Assembly: GCF_001808185.1 (NCBI RefSeq)
Contig: NZ_CP017668.1
Span: 868,001 to 932,000, forward strand
Source of the DNA: Jeongeupia sp. USM3
GTDB lineage: Bacteria > Pseudomonadota > Gammaproteobacteria > Burkholderiales > Chitinibacteraceae
DNA: 64,000 nt
Direction of reading: 5' to 3'
A program made the position numbers and the translations under genes. Under the pieces are notes generated by a model. It worked only from the letters and a program-made list of their open reading frames with translations, was not told where the DNA came from and did no database searches. Positions 9,601 through 18,446 of the stretch are shown here, in pieces. Each line of letters opens with the position of its first letter. Positions within the stretch are counted from its first letter, which is position 1.

Positions 9601-11826
9601 CCGCTCGCGTTGGTCGTAACGATTTTTCTCGGTAAAGGTCGGGTATTTGATTTCAGTGGGGTTATATAAGGCCCCTGGGGTGCCATCTGGAAGTTGGTAG
9701 CTAAATTGCGTGACATTGCCCACCGCATCGATCTGGCGAGTCAGGCGTAAATGGTTATCGAATTCCGCCAGACTAGTACGACCATCTTCATCGGTTTCTT
9801 CAACCAGCATGCTTTGCGTGTCGTATTTGAGTTTGGACTGTCCCCCGACCTGATTGACGGTACGCACATGGCGATTCAGTGCATCATAAGCAACTTGAAT
9901 CGCCTTACCACGCGCACCTGTAAAGCCAGTCAGATTACCGACTTTGTCGTAGCTGTAGCTTTGGCTGCGGCCCAGTGCATCGACGGTTTTGAGCAAATTG
10001 CCATCGGCATCAACTTCAAACCGCGTGACGCTGCCGCGCGGGTCAGTGTATTGCACTAGGTTGCCTGCCCGATCGTAGCGGTATTGGCGGATGTTGCCTT
10101 CAGGGTCGGTAGACTGGTTGATCTGCCCCAGCACGTCGTAGCCCAGTTGCCAGATTGCATCCGGCGTCATCGTGCCGTTGGCCTCGGTACGCCCCTTGCG
10201 CGTGGCTTTGACGACCTTGCCTTGGCTGTTGACCTGGTATTCGGTAACGCGTTGCTCAGGCAAGCCGGCGGCTTCGATCTTCTTCAGCAGGTTGCCCTTG
10301 CCGTCGTACTGGTATTGGGTCTTGACGCCGAGTTCGTCGACCTCTTCGGTCGGCACCAAGTTGAGCGCGCTGTAGCTGTGCTTACGGCTGCTGCCATCCG
10401 GCAAATCGACCTGGGTGACCTGTTCGAACTCGTTCTTGACGATGCGGGCGGTAAAGCCGCGGGCATTAGTGCGCAGTTCGGCACGGGCACCGGTGTCGTA
10501 TTTGACCTCTTCGTCGGTCTGGCCGTTGACGAGGCGGCGCACCAGCAGGCCTTGGCGGTTATGGGTTAGGTCTTCAACCCGGCGGCCGGCGGCGGTTTCG
10601 GGGCCGGTGATCTTGCTGGCGAACTGCTTGTTGACGTCGTCGTACTCGAACACGTAGTCGGTCACACCACCGTCCGGGGCGGTACGCTGGACGACGGTGT
10701 CACCACTGTAGGCGATCTGTTCGACCCGGCCTTCGGGATCGGTGATTTTGGTAATGTGGTTGCCAGCGTCGTAGTCGTAGCGGATGGTATTGCCGCGGAC
10801 GTCAGTCACGGCGATCAGCCGGTTGGCGCCGTCATACTGGTATTTGACGCTGCGCGCCGGCAGGTCCTGGGCATTGCCGGCAATCGGGTAGTCGCGCACT
10901 TCGGTGAGCAAATCACCGGAGTAATGCAGGCTGAAGGCTACCCGGCCGTTACCGTCGACCGCGCCTGCCAACCGTCCTCCGCCGTCACGGGTCAGCCAGA
11001 TGGTGTTGCCGTTCTTGTCGCCATAGGAGAGCACTTGTCCACGGGCGTCGTACTCGATCCAGTCACCGTCCTTGTGTACCCAGCGGAAGCCCTTCTCGAC
11101 CGGTTTGGGAGCGAGCGCAACACTACCGCTTGCAAGCGCCGCACTATCACCCAATCCGGCGGCGACACGCGTAGCCGTTTTCTCCATAAAGGCACGCGCG
11201 CTGAACATGAAGCGCTGGTTGTCGCCAAGGTAGAGCTCGCTGCCGCGCCGGAAGGCTTCGTATTCGAAGTTGGGTGATGAAATCCCGCCGCCCATGCACA
11301 GCGTGGCGTAGTCGACGCTGACCTTGGCCGCGACCGGGTAATCGGCGACATTGTCACCCATCGCCCGATTGAACGGCATCGTCCGCTCCGCCGACATCTT
11401 GCCGACCGGTGCACCACCGACTGTGACAGTACCACCGGACGGCTGCCAGTCCTCATCAACCCACACCGAGCAGCCGTTTTCGGCGCCACCGCCGATGGTT
11501 GTCCCAACCCCGCCCGTCATGTTCTTCCAGGATTGGGAGAGGCTTTCCCACTGGGGATTGAACTTCCACTCCTGGCCGTCCCACTTGCGCTGCCAGCGCA
11601 CCGGTCCGGCCGGACTTTGCACCCGCAAATCCTCGACCGAGATGTTGGCATAACCGTTCGGCACCGTGACAGTGAGGCCGGAAACGGCGAGTGTCGGAGG
11701 CGCCATCAGGACCGAAATGGCTATCGCCATTCCGGCCACACAGCGCCTAGTCGTGGTAAACCAAGCCCAAAACCGTTTCAAATGCATGGCAATCAACTTG
11801 TTGTTATTCATTGCTTTCTTGGTCAT
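6670..11826 (-). CDS. Secreted RHS-repeat polymorphic toxin with Hint and GIY-YIG-like C-terminal nuclease
   Basis: About 1718 aa. The chosen ATG at 11826 overlaps the upstream stop as ATGA; an ATG two codons earlier is also possible. Signal peptide at ~15-48 (CVAGMAIAISVLMAPPTLA). Residues ~200-1330 are RHS/YD repeats (YDxxGN, RYDxxNRL). The conserved RHS core lies at ~1338-1378 (YYDPNTGRYVTMDPVGF ... GRDPQGL), the usual autoproteolysis point. A pretoxin Hint domain runs from C1452 (CAINSFPAET) to VHN near 1617. The last ~100 residues match the GIY-YIG layout: TIYKF, EYVGKT, R and H in VEQRIKEH, and a candidate catalytic E in KKAEQKWI. Such tips are nucleases (URI-type toxins). There is no PAAR or VgrG region, so export by Sec plus another system is inferred. 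Confidence 0.92.
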   Translation of the reverse strand: MTKKAMNNNKLIAMHLKRFWAWFTTTRRCVAGMAIAISVLMAPPTLAVSGLTVTVPNGYANISVEDLRVQSPAGPVRWQRKWDGQEWKFNPQWESLSQSWKNMTGGVGTTIGGGAENGCSVWVDEDWQPSGGTVTVGGAPVGKMSAERTMPFNRAMGDNVADYPVAAKVSVDYATLCMGGGISSPNFEYEAFRRGSELYLGDNQRFMFSARAFMEKTATRVAAGLGDSAALASGSVALAPKPVEKGFRWVHKDGDWIEYDARGQVLSYGDKNGNTIWLTRDGGGRLAGAVDGNGRVAFSLHYSGDLLTEVRDYPIAGNAQDLPARSVKYQYDGANRLIAVTDVRGNTIRYDYDAGNHITKITDPEGRVEQIAYSGDTVVQRTAPDGGVTDYVFEYDDVNKQFASKITGPETAAGRRVEDLTHNRQGLLVRRLVNGQTDEEVKYDTGARAELRTNARGFTARIVKNEFEQVTQVDLPDGSSRKHSYSALNLVPTEEVDELGVKTQYQYDGKGNLLKKIEAAGLPEQRVTEYQVNSQGKVVKATRKGRTEANGTMTPDAIWQLGYDVLGQINQSTDPEGNIRQYRYDRAGNLVQYTDPRGSVTRFEVDADGNLLKTVDALGRSQSYSYDKVGNLTGFTGARGKAIQVAYDALNRHVRTVNQVGGQSKLKYDTQSMLVEETDEDGRTSLAEFDNHLRLTRQIDAVGNVTQFSYQLPDGTPGALYNPTEIKYPTFTEKNRYDQRERPTTQTLLNPNRLGTEGLVSSAVYDKRGQVTSETDANGKTRYLRYNELGLLIEITDSLGNKTQSQYDARGNTLQINDANGRVSKFEYDRNNQIVKDVLPMGQTTQYGYDAAGNLSQRTDANGNVSRFSYDAANRLVEVKQYRNASTLNRTTTYTWDEEDNLLSWSDVDAMRPAGQQTTSGTLSYDDASRKTRESVRYPMPGGGSYSLSFEYGYSSAGYKTSITWPDGTVITYGYSGNGGIETVTVPGEGTISINEFKWLAPTKLTLPGGTTQERTLDGLLSLETLKVKNPGQQTILDVANTYGKVQELKANQRTDSTANGSSSKASSFSYDDETRLTQVQNDTGGLFGTDTESFTLDAVGNRIAHSKISGAWTYDANNRLLQRGSGGNATTYSYDEVGNLVKQTEPGNKITQYRYDTQNRLVAVLDGTDKLIAEYGYDPLDRRIWKTQYQDGQRSWLNPAKRTYYLYADEGLIAEAEQNIDLNADGSLRNIGATALVTQYGVEPDSAFTTGVLFAKTRNSNNQTVVAYYHGDELPKPLQATDKAGNIIWAANYNAFGLATITTPAASAEHPTITSNLRLPGQYWDDETGLHYNFHRYYDPNTGRYVTMDPVGFDGGINKYAYVSGNPVSGRDPQGLCLEDLCVGEAIAYGTCVAGCMAFDVAANYASGECQNLGASAKECALTCFVPFGKLFKWMGKWATRAWDAFNNLPCAINSFPAETLVQVKPAKAKAKDAQLGKVELKPISELKVGDEVLAQSDWKEKGKLAKRDQRLSYEKISDIFVSKKAQLLIHLMLDGGEELTATEGHPFKTPEGWRDAVLLKKGGKLLLKSDEDSDAERTVTIDEIRTEQQTLPVFNLEVANAHTFFVGGDGVLVHNGKGCKKDIAGTIYKFVDKYANKEYVGKTIREVEQRIKEHGARVKDGAYEVLETVKGTARDLKKAEQKWIDELGGKKNLANKVDAVADKKRPQYDLPPNPNK

Positions 11827-14800
11827 TTGCATTGCGATTCGCCATCACCTTTCGGCACGAACACGCACTTTTTGCCCTTCATCTTCAGCGGCGTGCTCTT
11901 GCCACCGCCACCAAAGCCACTGTAGCCGCCGATGCTGACGGAGCTACCACCACCACCACCACCGCCGCCCGACCCGCCACCGCATGTACTGCTGCTAACG
12001 GAGAACCAAGCTGTCGAAGCACCACAATTGGAACGGTTGCCGTTGGGGCAGGTGTACTGGCAGCTAACGTTCATACTGTTGCTGTAGTTGTAACAACCGC
12101 CACCGGATGCAGAACCGCTGCTGGCAGCGATATCTAGCGGTTGTAGCGCCACTACACGATATGGAATGGTCACGCGCTGTTTAGCACTCAATGTCGATGG
12201 TATTTCGGTCAGAAATTCGTAGCGGAAGTAACCATCGCTCTTAGGCAGATGCTGTTGCACGTTGTCGGCACGAATCAGCCCATAGTTGGTCAGGCTCAGT
12301 TCGCCGTAATACACGTCTCCCGCGTTCATCTTCGGCAGGTTGACGCTGGTGGGCTGCATCATGACCACGGCAGCGGGCACGTCGGTTTCAAAAGTCGCAT
12401 TCAGGATGATGTCGTAGCGATCCTGGATGGCGATCTCACGTACGCTCCATTCCACCGTGATCAGGTTGTAGTCGAGGAACACCGGTTGGGTGTACGTGAT
12501 CCCCGGCTTGATCTGCAGACGACCGCCGACCTCCTGATGGTTTGCCGCCTTGGCGCGGAACTTGTAGCGGCCAGCCGGCAGGCTCTGGAACAACGCCTCA
12601 CCCATGCTGTCGGTGACCAGTTCCTGTGTCACCGTGGTCACGTCTTCGTTCTGCAGCGTGATCGTGGCATTGACCAAGCCCGGAATCAGCTTGCCGGCCT
12701 TGTCGACCGTCGCGGTGTAGATGTCCGAGGCCTTGAACAGCACATTGCCCTTGCCCGACTGCGTCACACTGGCATAGACGTTGAGCTGTTGCTGCGGCAC
12801 GTTATCGCCCTGCACCTGCAGCTTGAACTCGTACACGCCCTCCGCTGTACCGGCCGGCGGCGTGAAGCTCAGATCGATCGAGCGCTTCTCGCCCACGGCC
12901 AGCGTACCGTTAGCCTGGCTGGCAATGCTCACCCACGCCGGTGCGGCACCACCATCGGCACGCGTCAGCGTGAACTGCAGGTTCAGCGCATCCTGCAGGC
13001 CCTTGTTCTCGAGCACGAACGATTCAACCTGGCTCTCGCCCAGCCCCAAGCCAGTCTCGACATAGCTCGGCGTGCTGGTCAGGTACGGTTTCGCTTCAGA
13101 GAGCGTGTAATTCACCATCACCTGGCCCAGCGGTTGCGGATGCTCGTCGCTGACGACGTTGAAGATCAGGCTGCCGCTTGGCTGCGCACTGTTGTTGGCG
13201 GTGAAGACTGCTGGCACGTTCAGCGTCTGCCGCTCGGCCAACGTCACCGGCGACGGCAACTGCACGCTTACCCCGGCCGGCACCTGACCGGTCGGCTGGC
13301 TGGCCGGGTCCAGTACCAGACGCAGATTGCGGGCGGCCGTGCCGACACCAGCCTTGGCGGTGAACGGAATCGTGAACGGGTAGTTCTTCGGTACGTCGAG
13401 CTTGTACGGCGTAGGGCCAACCGTCACGCGATTGATTGTGAAGGACTTCTGCTCGGTCCGGTCGGTCATGTCCGGGTGGACCGCGCTGACCTTGTACAGG
13501 CCGGCATCGGTCAGCGTCGGCTTGAAGGAGTAGCTGAAACCGCCGGTTGCATCGGTCAGCACCATGAAGACGCGCTCGAAGCCCTGCTGGTTCAGCACCA
13601 GCTTGAGGCGCGAGTTCGGTAGCGGGGCCTTGGTGCTGCGGTCCAGTGCACGACCGGCGATCACGACATCCTGATCGCCGAACGAGCTGATCGGGCTGAC
13701 ATCGGTCACTTCGCCGATATAGGCGGTATCGAGCAGCGAAACGGTTTTTTCCGAACCACGCCCCGGAATGGTGACTTCATCATCCTGGCCCGAGTGGTAA
13801 CGCAGTTTGTCGACTTCGAGCTTGACGCGAATGCTGTTCGGGCTCGAGTTCGGCACGTTCACAGCAAACACGTCGGAGACATAGCTGCTGCCCGCCGGAA
13901 TGCGCGCCACGGTCTGGCCATTGATCAGCGTGACGACATTGGCGCCCAGCGACTGCTTGTACGGCTGCGTCGCCAGCACGTTGCCATCGGCATCAAGGAT
14001 CTTGAAGCGCAGCTCGGACGAATCACCGTTGCCGTTGTTGGTCGCGGTCAGCAGTTCGACATCAACGTCTGTAGTGTTCTCGATACTGAGCTTGAGTTTG
14101 CCGGTCGCACCACGCGTGAATTCATCGGTCGACATACCGACCACCAGCGCACCATCGGTGACATCGACCGCCTGGTTACGCGCGATCTTGACCAATTCGC
14201 CCTCATTGGCGGCAATCTCGACACCAACCTGGGCCTGTGCATTACCCGGCAAATCGGCATAGCCACCAACGATCACCGGAATCAGCCGGGTCTCGTTCGG
14301 CGCAAGGCCAAACGGCTCGGAACGGTGATCCTTGAACTGGCTTGCATCCTTGTTGATCGGCAGGCGCACGTCGACGCGAACGTTGTCGACGGCGCTGCTC
14401 GAGGTGTTCACCACCTGGACTTGCAGCTTGTTCATCACCCCGCGTTTGATCGGCAGACCAGACGCAATCTGCGTTGCAACATTCGGCAACAACAGGCTGC
14501 GCGGCATTTCGACGCCATTGGCATCGACCGTGGCGATGGTGTAGCGACGCTCGCCTGCGGTGTAACCGGAATCGGTAAACCGGGTCGACGACGTCGCGTT
14601 CGGCGTGAGCTTGGTTTTGTTGTCGTCCGGGCCGACATAGACCAGATAACCGGCTACGTTGCCATTCGGTGCGCTCCAGCTCACCACCGGCAATTCGTTA
14701 CCCAGTTGCTCGATCTTGAGGTTACGGACCGGCAGCAGGCTGGCGTTCAGGTAGGCCGAGTTGGAGATCGCCGACTCGTTGCCCGCCGCATCCAGCGCCG

Positions 14801-17800
14801 TGACCACGTACGCGCCTTGCGTCGGCGACGGACTCGCGTCCAGCGCCAGCGTTTGCTTGATGCCGCTCTTCAGCGCGGTCAACCCCTCGACGCTGCCGAT
14901 GCTGGTGCCAGTGGCGCGATACAGCTTGTAGCTGTCGACCTTGCTTGCCAGCGGCGCTTGCCATTGGGCGACGATGCCTTGACCGGTCAATGCCAGCGTC
15001 AGGTTCTGCGGTGCACCCGGTGCATTGGCACTGGCAACCACATCAACTGCGGCACTCTGACCGGACAGCGATTCCTGGCCGTTCGACTGGCGCACCGTCG
15101 CCAGCGCGTACTTGTACGCCCCGTCTTGCGACGTCTGATCCAGGTATTCGACGCCATTGGCACGCACCAACGCTTGCAGGCTGCTCTGACCCGGCGCCTG
15201 GCGATACAGCTGGTAAGCACTGGCGCTATCCACGGCCTGCCAGGCCAGCTTGACCTTGCCACCCGGCTGCGCCTTGGCGCTCAAACCGAACGGCGTGCCC
15301 AGCGGCGGCAGCTCGCCCTGATAAATCTGGAAGCGGTTATAGGCCGAGACCTTCGTCGACACGTTGTCCAGATCATCGCTGGCCTGAATGCTGAACGACA
15401 GGAATTCAGGCGCGCCCAAGCCTGCATCGCTCGGCAAGGTCACCGTACCGCGCCACGTGGTGGCGTCGACGGCGGTCAGCCCACCCAGCGCGACCGCACT
15501 GCGAACCGGCCCGGACAGCAAATAGCTCACCTGCGGCGTGCCCTTGGTCGGCTTCGAGAATGTCAGGGTGACCTGAACTGGTTGCGCTGCATCGTTCTTG
15601 ATCGGTGCGGATGGATTGACGGCGATGCCGGTCAATTCCGGCCCGGCTGTATCGATCTTGAGCGTGGCACCGCTATCAATATCAGTACCACGGTTGCCGA
15701 CCAGATCGCGGGCCGAGAACAGCACATTGGCAGTCCCTGCCGGTGTGTTGGCATCGACGACGAAGGAACCGGTGTAGGTTGTGGCATCGGTCTTGCTCAG
15801 CTCGACCGTGATCGGCGCCCCGCCCTGCGGCACGATCGCCAGATACGGGTCGGCCTGCAGCGCTTCATTGAGCTTCAGCGTCACGCCCACCTTGCCCTGG
15901 CCGAAACGGCCACTGCTCGGGTCGACTTTGCCTTGTGGGTTGAAGGCCACCGAGAGTGCACGCGGAGCCGTACCGTCCGACACGACTTGGGCCAGCTCTG
16001 TCGGCACCGACGGCGTACCGGCACTGTTCACGGCCACGACGCGGTAGTACCAAGTCCCATCCTGTGTCGGCAGATCGTCATAGACCGTCACTGCTAGCGG
16101 AGTGCGATTCAGTTTGGTCGCTTCGGCCGTCGTCGCAAACGAAGCTGCGGCACGGTAGAGGTCATAACCTGTCGTGTTCGGATCGGTCGATTTCGTCCAG
16201 GTGAGGCGGACCTTGCCCGAAACCTGAGCAACGGCAACCAGATTGGACGGGCTCACCGGCACTGTCACATCGAGTGTCACCGGCAAGGCCACCGACAACG
16301 CACTCGTCCCCCATTGATCGGATGCCGTCGCCTGAATCTGGTTGCTGCCCGGGACCAATGTGACCGTGGTAGAGAACTTGCCGTCATTCCCGGCCACCAC
16401 AGCCCCACCCGCAGACTGACCATTGGTCAGAACCTGTACGGAGTTGCCTGCCGGCGCAGTGCCAATGACCTGCAAGCTGGCATTTCGCGTCACCGTGCCA
16501 GCAGCCGGACTACTCCAGCGCGGCGCATCCGGTAACTGGTGCGCGACGTTGACGTTGAAGTTCTGCGTGCTGACGTTGTTCAGCGAATCGGTCGCACGAA
16601 GGCCGAGCACATGTGCGCCATTCAACACGTTGCTGATATCCAGCGTCACCGAATAGCTACCAACACCGGAAGCAGTGCCAACGGTGGCACCATCCAGCAA
16701 CAGCTCGACCTTGGAGACGCCGCTGCGATCGCTGGCATCCAAAGTCAACGTGCCATTACGGGTAATGCTCCCACCTTCAGCAAGCACACTACCGTTATAT
16801 TTCACGCCTGAAATCGTCGGCCCCTGCTTATCAGGCTCGCCACCGGTGACAGGCTTCATGAGGCATTGTTTGACCGTACCAACAAGCGGATCGCCAAAGA
16901 CTGCATTCGTGCAATCAACGCCACCGCCAAAAACCTTCGGCGTGGTAAATACCCCGTTGGCGCCATAAATTACCAACGCCTCACCCGCGAACGAACAACG
17001 GCCATTTTCATCAGCGCATTTTGTATATTTGGGCTCAGCACTGACTGTTACTGGGCGGGTCTGTTGCGTTACGCGACCAATCGCATCCGTTGCCTTCACT
17101 AGCAAGACATGATCACCAACCGTGACCGATGCTGGATCCCAAGGAGTAGAGAACGGTGGTGTTTTTTTGCTAGCGACCAACTTATCGTCGAGGTAAAACG
17201 AAACATCTGCGATACCGGCCGCATCGGCTGCATCTGCAACCAAAGAGATGGGCAGGGTTAACACACTACCCGCGGCAGGGTTAGTAATCGTCAGACTTGG
17301 CGCTTGCGTATCCACCAATACGGAGCCAGCCAGCGCAGCTGTAACAACCGTTCCTGCTGTATCGCGGAACTGCACCGAAATGGCTTTGGGACCATCACCA
17401 TCCGAGGTGACAAAATCTACCGTTGCGCGGCTATTAGGTAACGGCTTGAACGAGACACCGGCAAAAGCGCCGCCTTCGGCAATTCGATATTCCGTCGCGT
17501 TGACGCATGAAACATCTAGCGACACATTGTGCTGTTCAAAATACTGTGCTGGGCTCGTCAGACGTACGCTTGGATTCAACAGCGGTGCGGCACTCAGATA
17601 GGAGCCATATTTGACTCCCGCTGAAACGGCATCACCCTGGCCCTGAGGATTGGCAATACTGTCCTTCGGGCCGGTACTGTGCCCCCACCAGTTACCCGTA
17701 GCCTGAATGATCGAAGTCGGTGTTTTGTTGTCGATGGCCTTGCTGCTGTTACCGACAAACTGAGTACTGCCAATCACCGGCAAACTTTGGCCGTCGGCCA

Positions 17801-18338
17801 TCAGCCCGACTGTATTACGCGAGAAGTTCGACCCAGTTACTGAGGGTGAAGCACCATCAAGCAATGCAAGGCCAATATCGTTATCGCTGATCTGCACGTA
17901 TTTGATTTGCGGGCTGACGCTGCGCAGCGTCAGCGCAGCGCCATTGCCCACATAACGGATTTGCAGGTCTTCCAGTGTAAACGCACCCGAGGTACTGGCC
18001 GACTTCTCAAAACGCACACCACGCCAATCCCCCGGCGCAGGTGATTGTGGATTGGCAGCACTTTGACCACCAACCGAATCATCCTTTGCGCTAGTCAAAG
18101 AAACACCTTTCCCGAGCGTCAGGCGATCTCGGGCCACCAATTGCGCATCACCGCCGAATTTGACTACAACGCCATCCTGAATGGTCAGGTCTGCTGCATT
18201 GCACAGCGCCATCATCAGCGCCAATCCAACCACCGAGACTGCATATCGATGACCAGCGTACGAGCCTACGCCAGACACGAGATCGCTCCCGGCTTGAAGC
18301 ATGGGCTTGCCGGACTGATGGTTGGATTTTGGTTTCAT
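11823..18338 (-). CDS. Giant secreted beta-helix/Ig/FN3 protein (2171 aa), function unknown
   Basis: Starts at the ATG at 18338 (MKPKSNHQ). A TTG 33 codons earlier is open but has no clear ribosome site and lies in a hairpin. Signal or membrane segment at VSVVGLALMMALCNAADL. Residues ~50-270 look like a right-handed beta-helix module (VVVKFGGDAQLVA, GDWRGVRFEKS, NWWGHSTGP). Bacterial Ig-like domains with VDTQAPSLTITNP openings follow, then about four FN3 domains (KVRLTWTKSTDPNTTGYDLY, KVKLAWQAVDSASAYQLY), Ig/CARDB-type repeats, and a glycine- and cysteine-rich tail ending in KGKKCVFVPKG. It is translationally coupled to the RHS gene by a 4-bp stop/start overlap, which suggests the two products are made together. 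Scaffold, adhesin or surface-presentation roles are possible but not shown. Confidence 0.85.
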   Translation of the reverse strand: MKPKSNHQSGKPMLQAGSDLVSGVGSYAGHRYAVSVVGLALMMALCNAADLTIQDGVVVKFGGDAQLVARDRLTLGKGVSLTSAKDDSVGGQSAANPQSPAPGDWRGVRFEKSASTSGAFTLEDLQIRYVGNGAALTLRSVSPQIKYVQISDNDIGLALLDGASPSVTGSNFSRNTVGLMADGQSLPVIGSTQFVGNSSKAIDNKTPTSIIQATGNWWGHSTGPKDSIANPQGQGDAVSAGVKYGSYLSAAPLLNPSVRLTSPAQYFEQHNVSLDVSCVNATEYRIAEGGAFAGVSFKPLPNSRATVDFVTSDGDGPKAISVQFRDTAGTVVTAALAGSVLVDTQAPSLTITNPAAGSVLTLPISLVADAADAAGIADVSFYLDDKLVASKKTPPFSTPWDPASVTVGDHVLLVKATDAIGRVTQQTRPVTVSAEPKYTKCADENGRCSFAGEALVIYGANGVFTTPKVFGGGVDCTNAVFGDPLVGTVKQCLMKPVTGGEPDKQGPTISGVKYNGSVLAEGGSITRNGTLTLDASDRSGVSKVELLLDGATVGTASGVGSYSVTLDISNVLNGAHVLGLRATDSLNNVSTQNFNVNVAHQLPDAPRWSSPAAGTVTRNASLQVIGTAPAGNSVQVLTNGQSAGGAVVAGNDGKFSTTVTLVPGSNQIQATASDQWGTSALSVALPVTLDVTVPVSPSNLVAVAQVSGKVRLTWTKSTDPNTTGYDLYRAAASFATTAEATKLNRTPLAVTVYDDLPTQDGTWYYRVVAVNSAGTPSVPTELAQVVSDGTAPRALSVAFNPQGKVDPSSGRFGQGKVGVTLKLNEALQADPYLAIVPQGGAPITVELSKTDATTYTGSFVVDANTPAGTANVLFSARDLVGNRGTDIDSGATLKIDTAGPELTGIAVNPSAPIKNDAAQPVQVTLTFSKPTKGTPQVSYLLSGPVRSAVALGGLTAVDATTWRGTVTLPSDAGLGAPEFLSFSIQASDDLDNVSTKVSAYNRFQIYQGELPPLGTPFGLSAKAQPGGKVKLAWQAVDSASAYQLYRQAPGQSSLQALVRANGVEYLDQTSQDGAYKYALATVRQSNGQESLSGQSAAVDVVASANAPGAPQNLTLALTGQGIVAQWQAPLASKVDSYKLYRATGTSIGSVEGLTALKSGIKQTLALDASPSPTQGAYVVTALDAAGNESAISNSAYLNASLLPVRNLKIEQLGNELPVVSWSAPNGNVAGYLVYVGPDDNKTKLTPNATSSTRFTDSGYTAGERRYTIATVDANGVEMPRSLLLPNVATQIASGLPIKRGVMNKLQVQVVNTSSSAVDNVRVDVRLPINKDASQFKDHRSEPFGLAPNETRLIPVIVGGYADLPGNAQAQVGVEIAANEGELVKIARNQAVDVTDGALVVGMSTDEFTRGATGKLKLSIENTTDVDVELLTATNNGNGDSSELRFKILDADGNVLATQPYKQSLGANVVTLINGQTVARIPAGSSYVSDVFAVNVPNSSPNSIRVKLEVDKLRYHSGQDDEVTIPGRGSEKTVSLLDTAYIGEVTDVSPISSFGDQDVVIAGRALDRSTKAPLPNSRLKLVLNQQGFERVFMVLTDATGGFSYSFKPTLTDAGLYKVSAVHPDMTDRTEQKSFTINRVTVGPTPYKLDVPKNYPFTIPFTAKAGVGTAARNLRLVLDPASQPTGQVPAGVSVQLPSPVTLAERQTLNVPAVFTANNSAQPSGSLIFNVVSDEHPQPLGQVMVNYTLSEAKPYLTSTPSYVETGLGLGESQVESFVLENKGLQDALNLQFTLTRADGGAAPAWVSIASQANGTLAVGEKRSIDLSFTPPAGTAEGVYEFKLQVQGDNVPQQQLNVYASVTQSGKGNVLFKASDIYTATVDKAGKLIPGLVNATITLQNEDVTTVTQELVTDSMGEALFQSLPAGRYKFRAKAANHQEVGGRLQIKPGITYTQPVFLDYNLITVEWSVREIAIQDRYDIILNATFETDVPAAVVMMQPTSVNLPKMNAGDVYYGELSLTNYGLIRADNVQQHLPKSDGYFRYEFLTEIPSTLSAKQRVTIPYRVVALQPLDIAASSGSASGGGCYNYSNSMNVSCQYTCPNGNRSNCGASTAWFSVSSSTCGGGSGGGGGGGGSSVSIGGYSGFGGGGKSTPLKMKGKKCVFVPKGDGESQCK

Positions 18339-18392
18339 GTTCTTGGTCAATACGTATTCAAGTGCAACAGGCACATGCCATCGACACGACAA

Positions 18393-18422
18393 ACCACCCG
18401 GCCATGCAAATAGCCGGGTGGT
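18393..18422 (-). terminator. Strong intergenic hairpin between glycine-rich and 2171-aa genes
   Basis: Perfect 10-bp inverted repeat (18393-18402 with 18413-18422) and 10-nt loop, followed on the minus strand by only a short TTTGT. It may be a partial terminator, an attenuator or an mRNA end-stabilising hairpin between two genes of the secreted-protein cluster. Confidence 0.5.
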
Positions 18423-18446
18423 CAATGCCGAAATCAAGACGCTGGA

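Noticed and set aside
13794..16097. 767-codon plus-strand frame across the 2171-aa protein gene
   Set aside because: Antisense shadow with random-like composition; the minus strand encodes clear FN3/Ig repeats.
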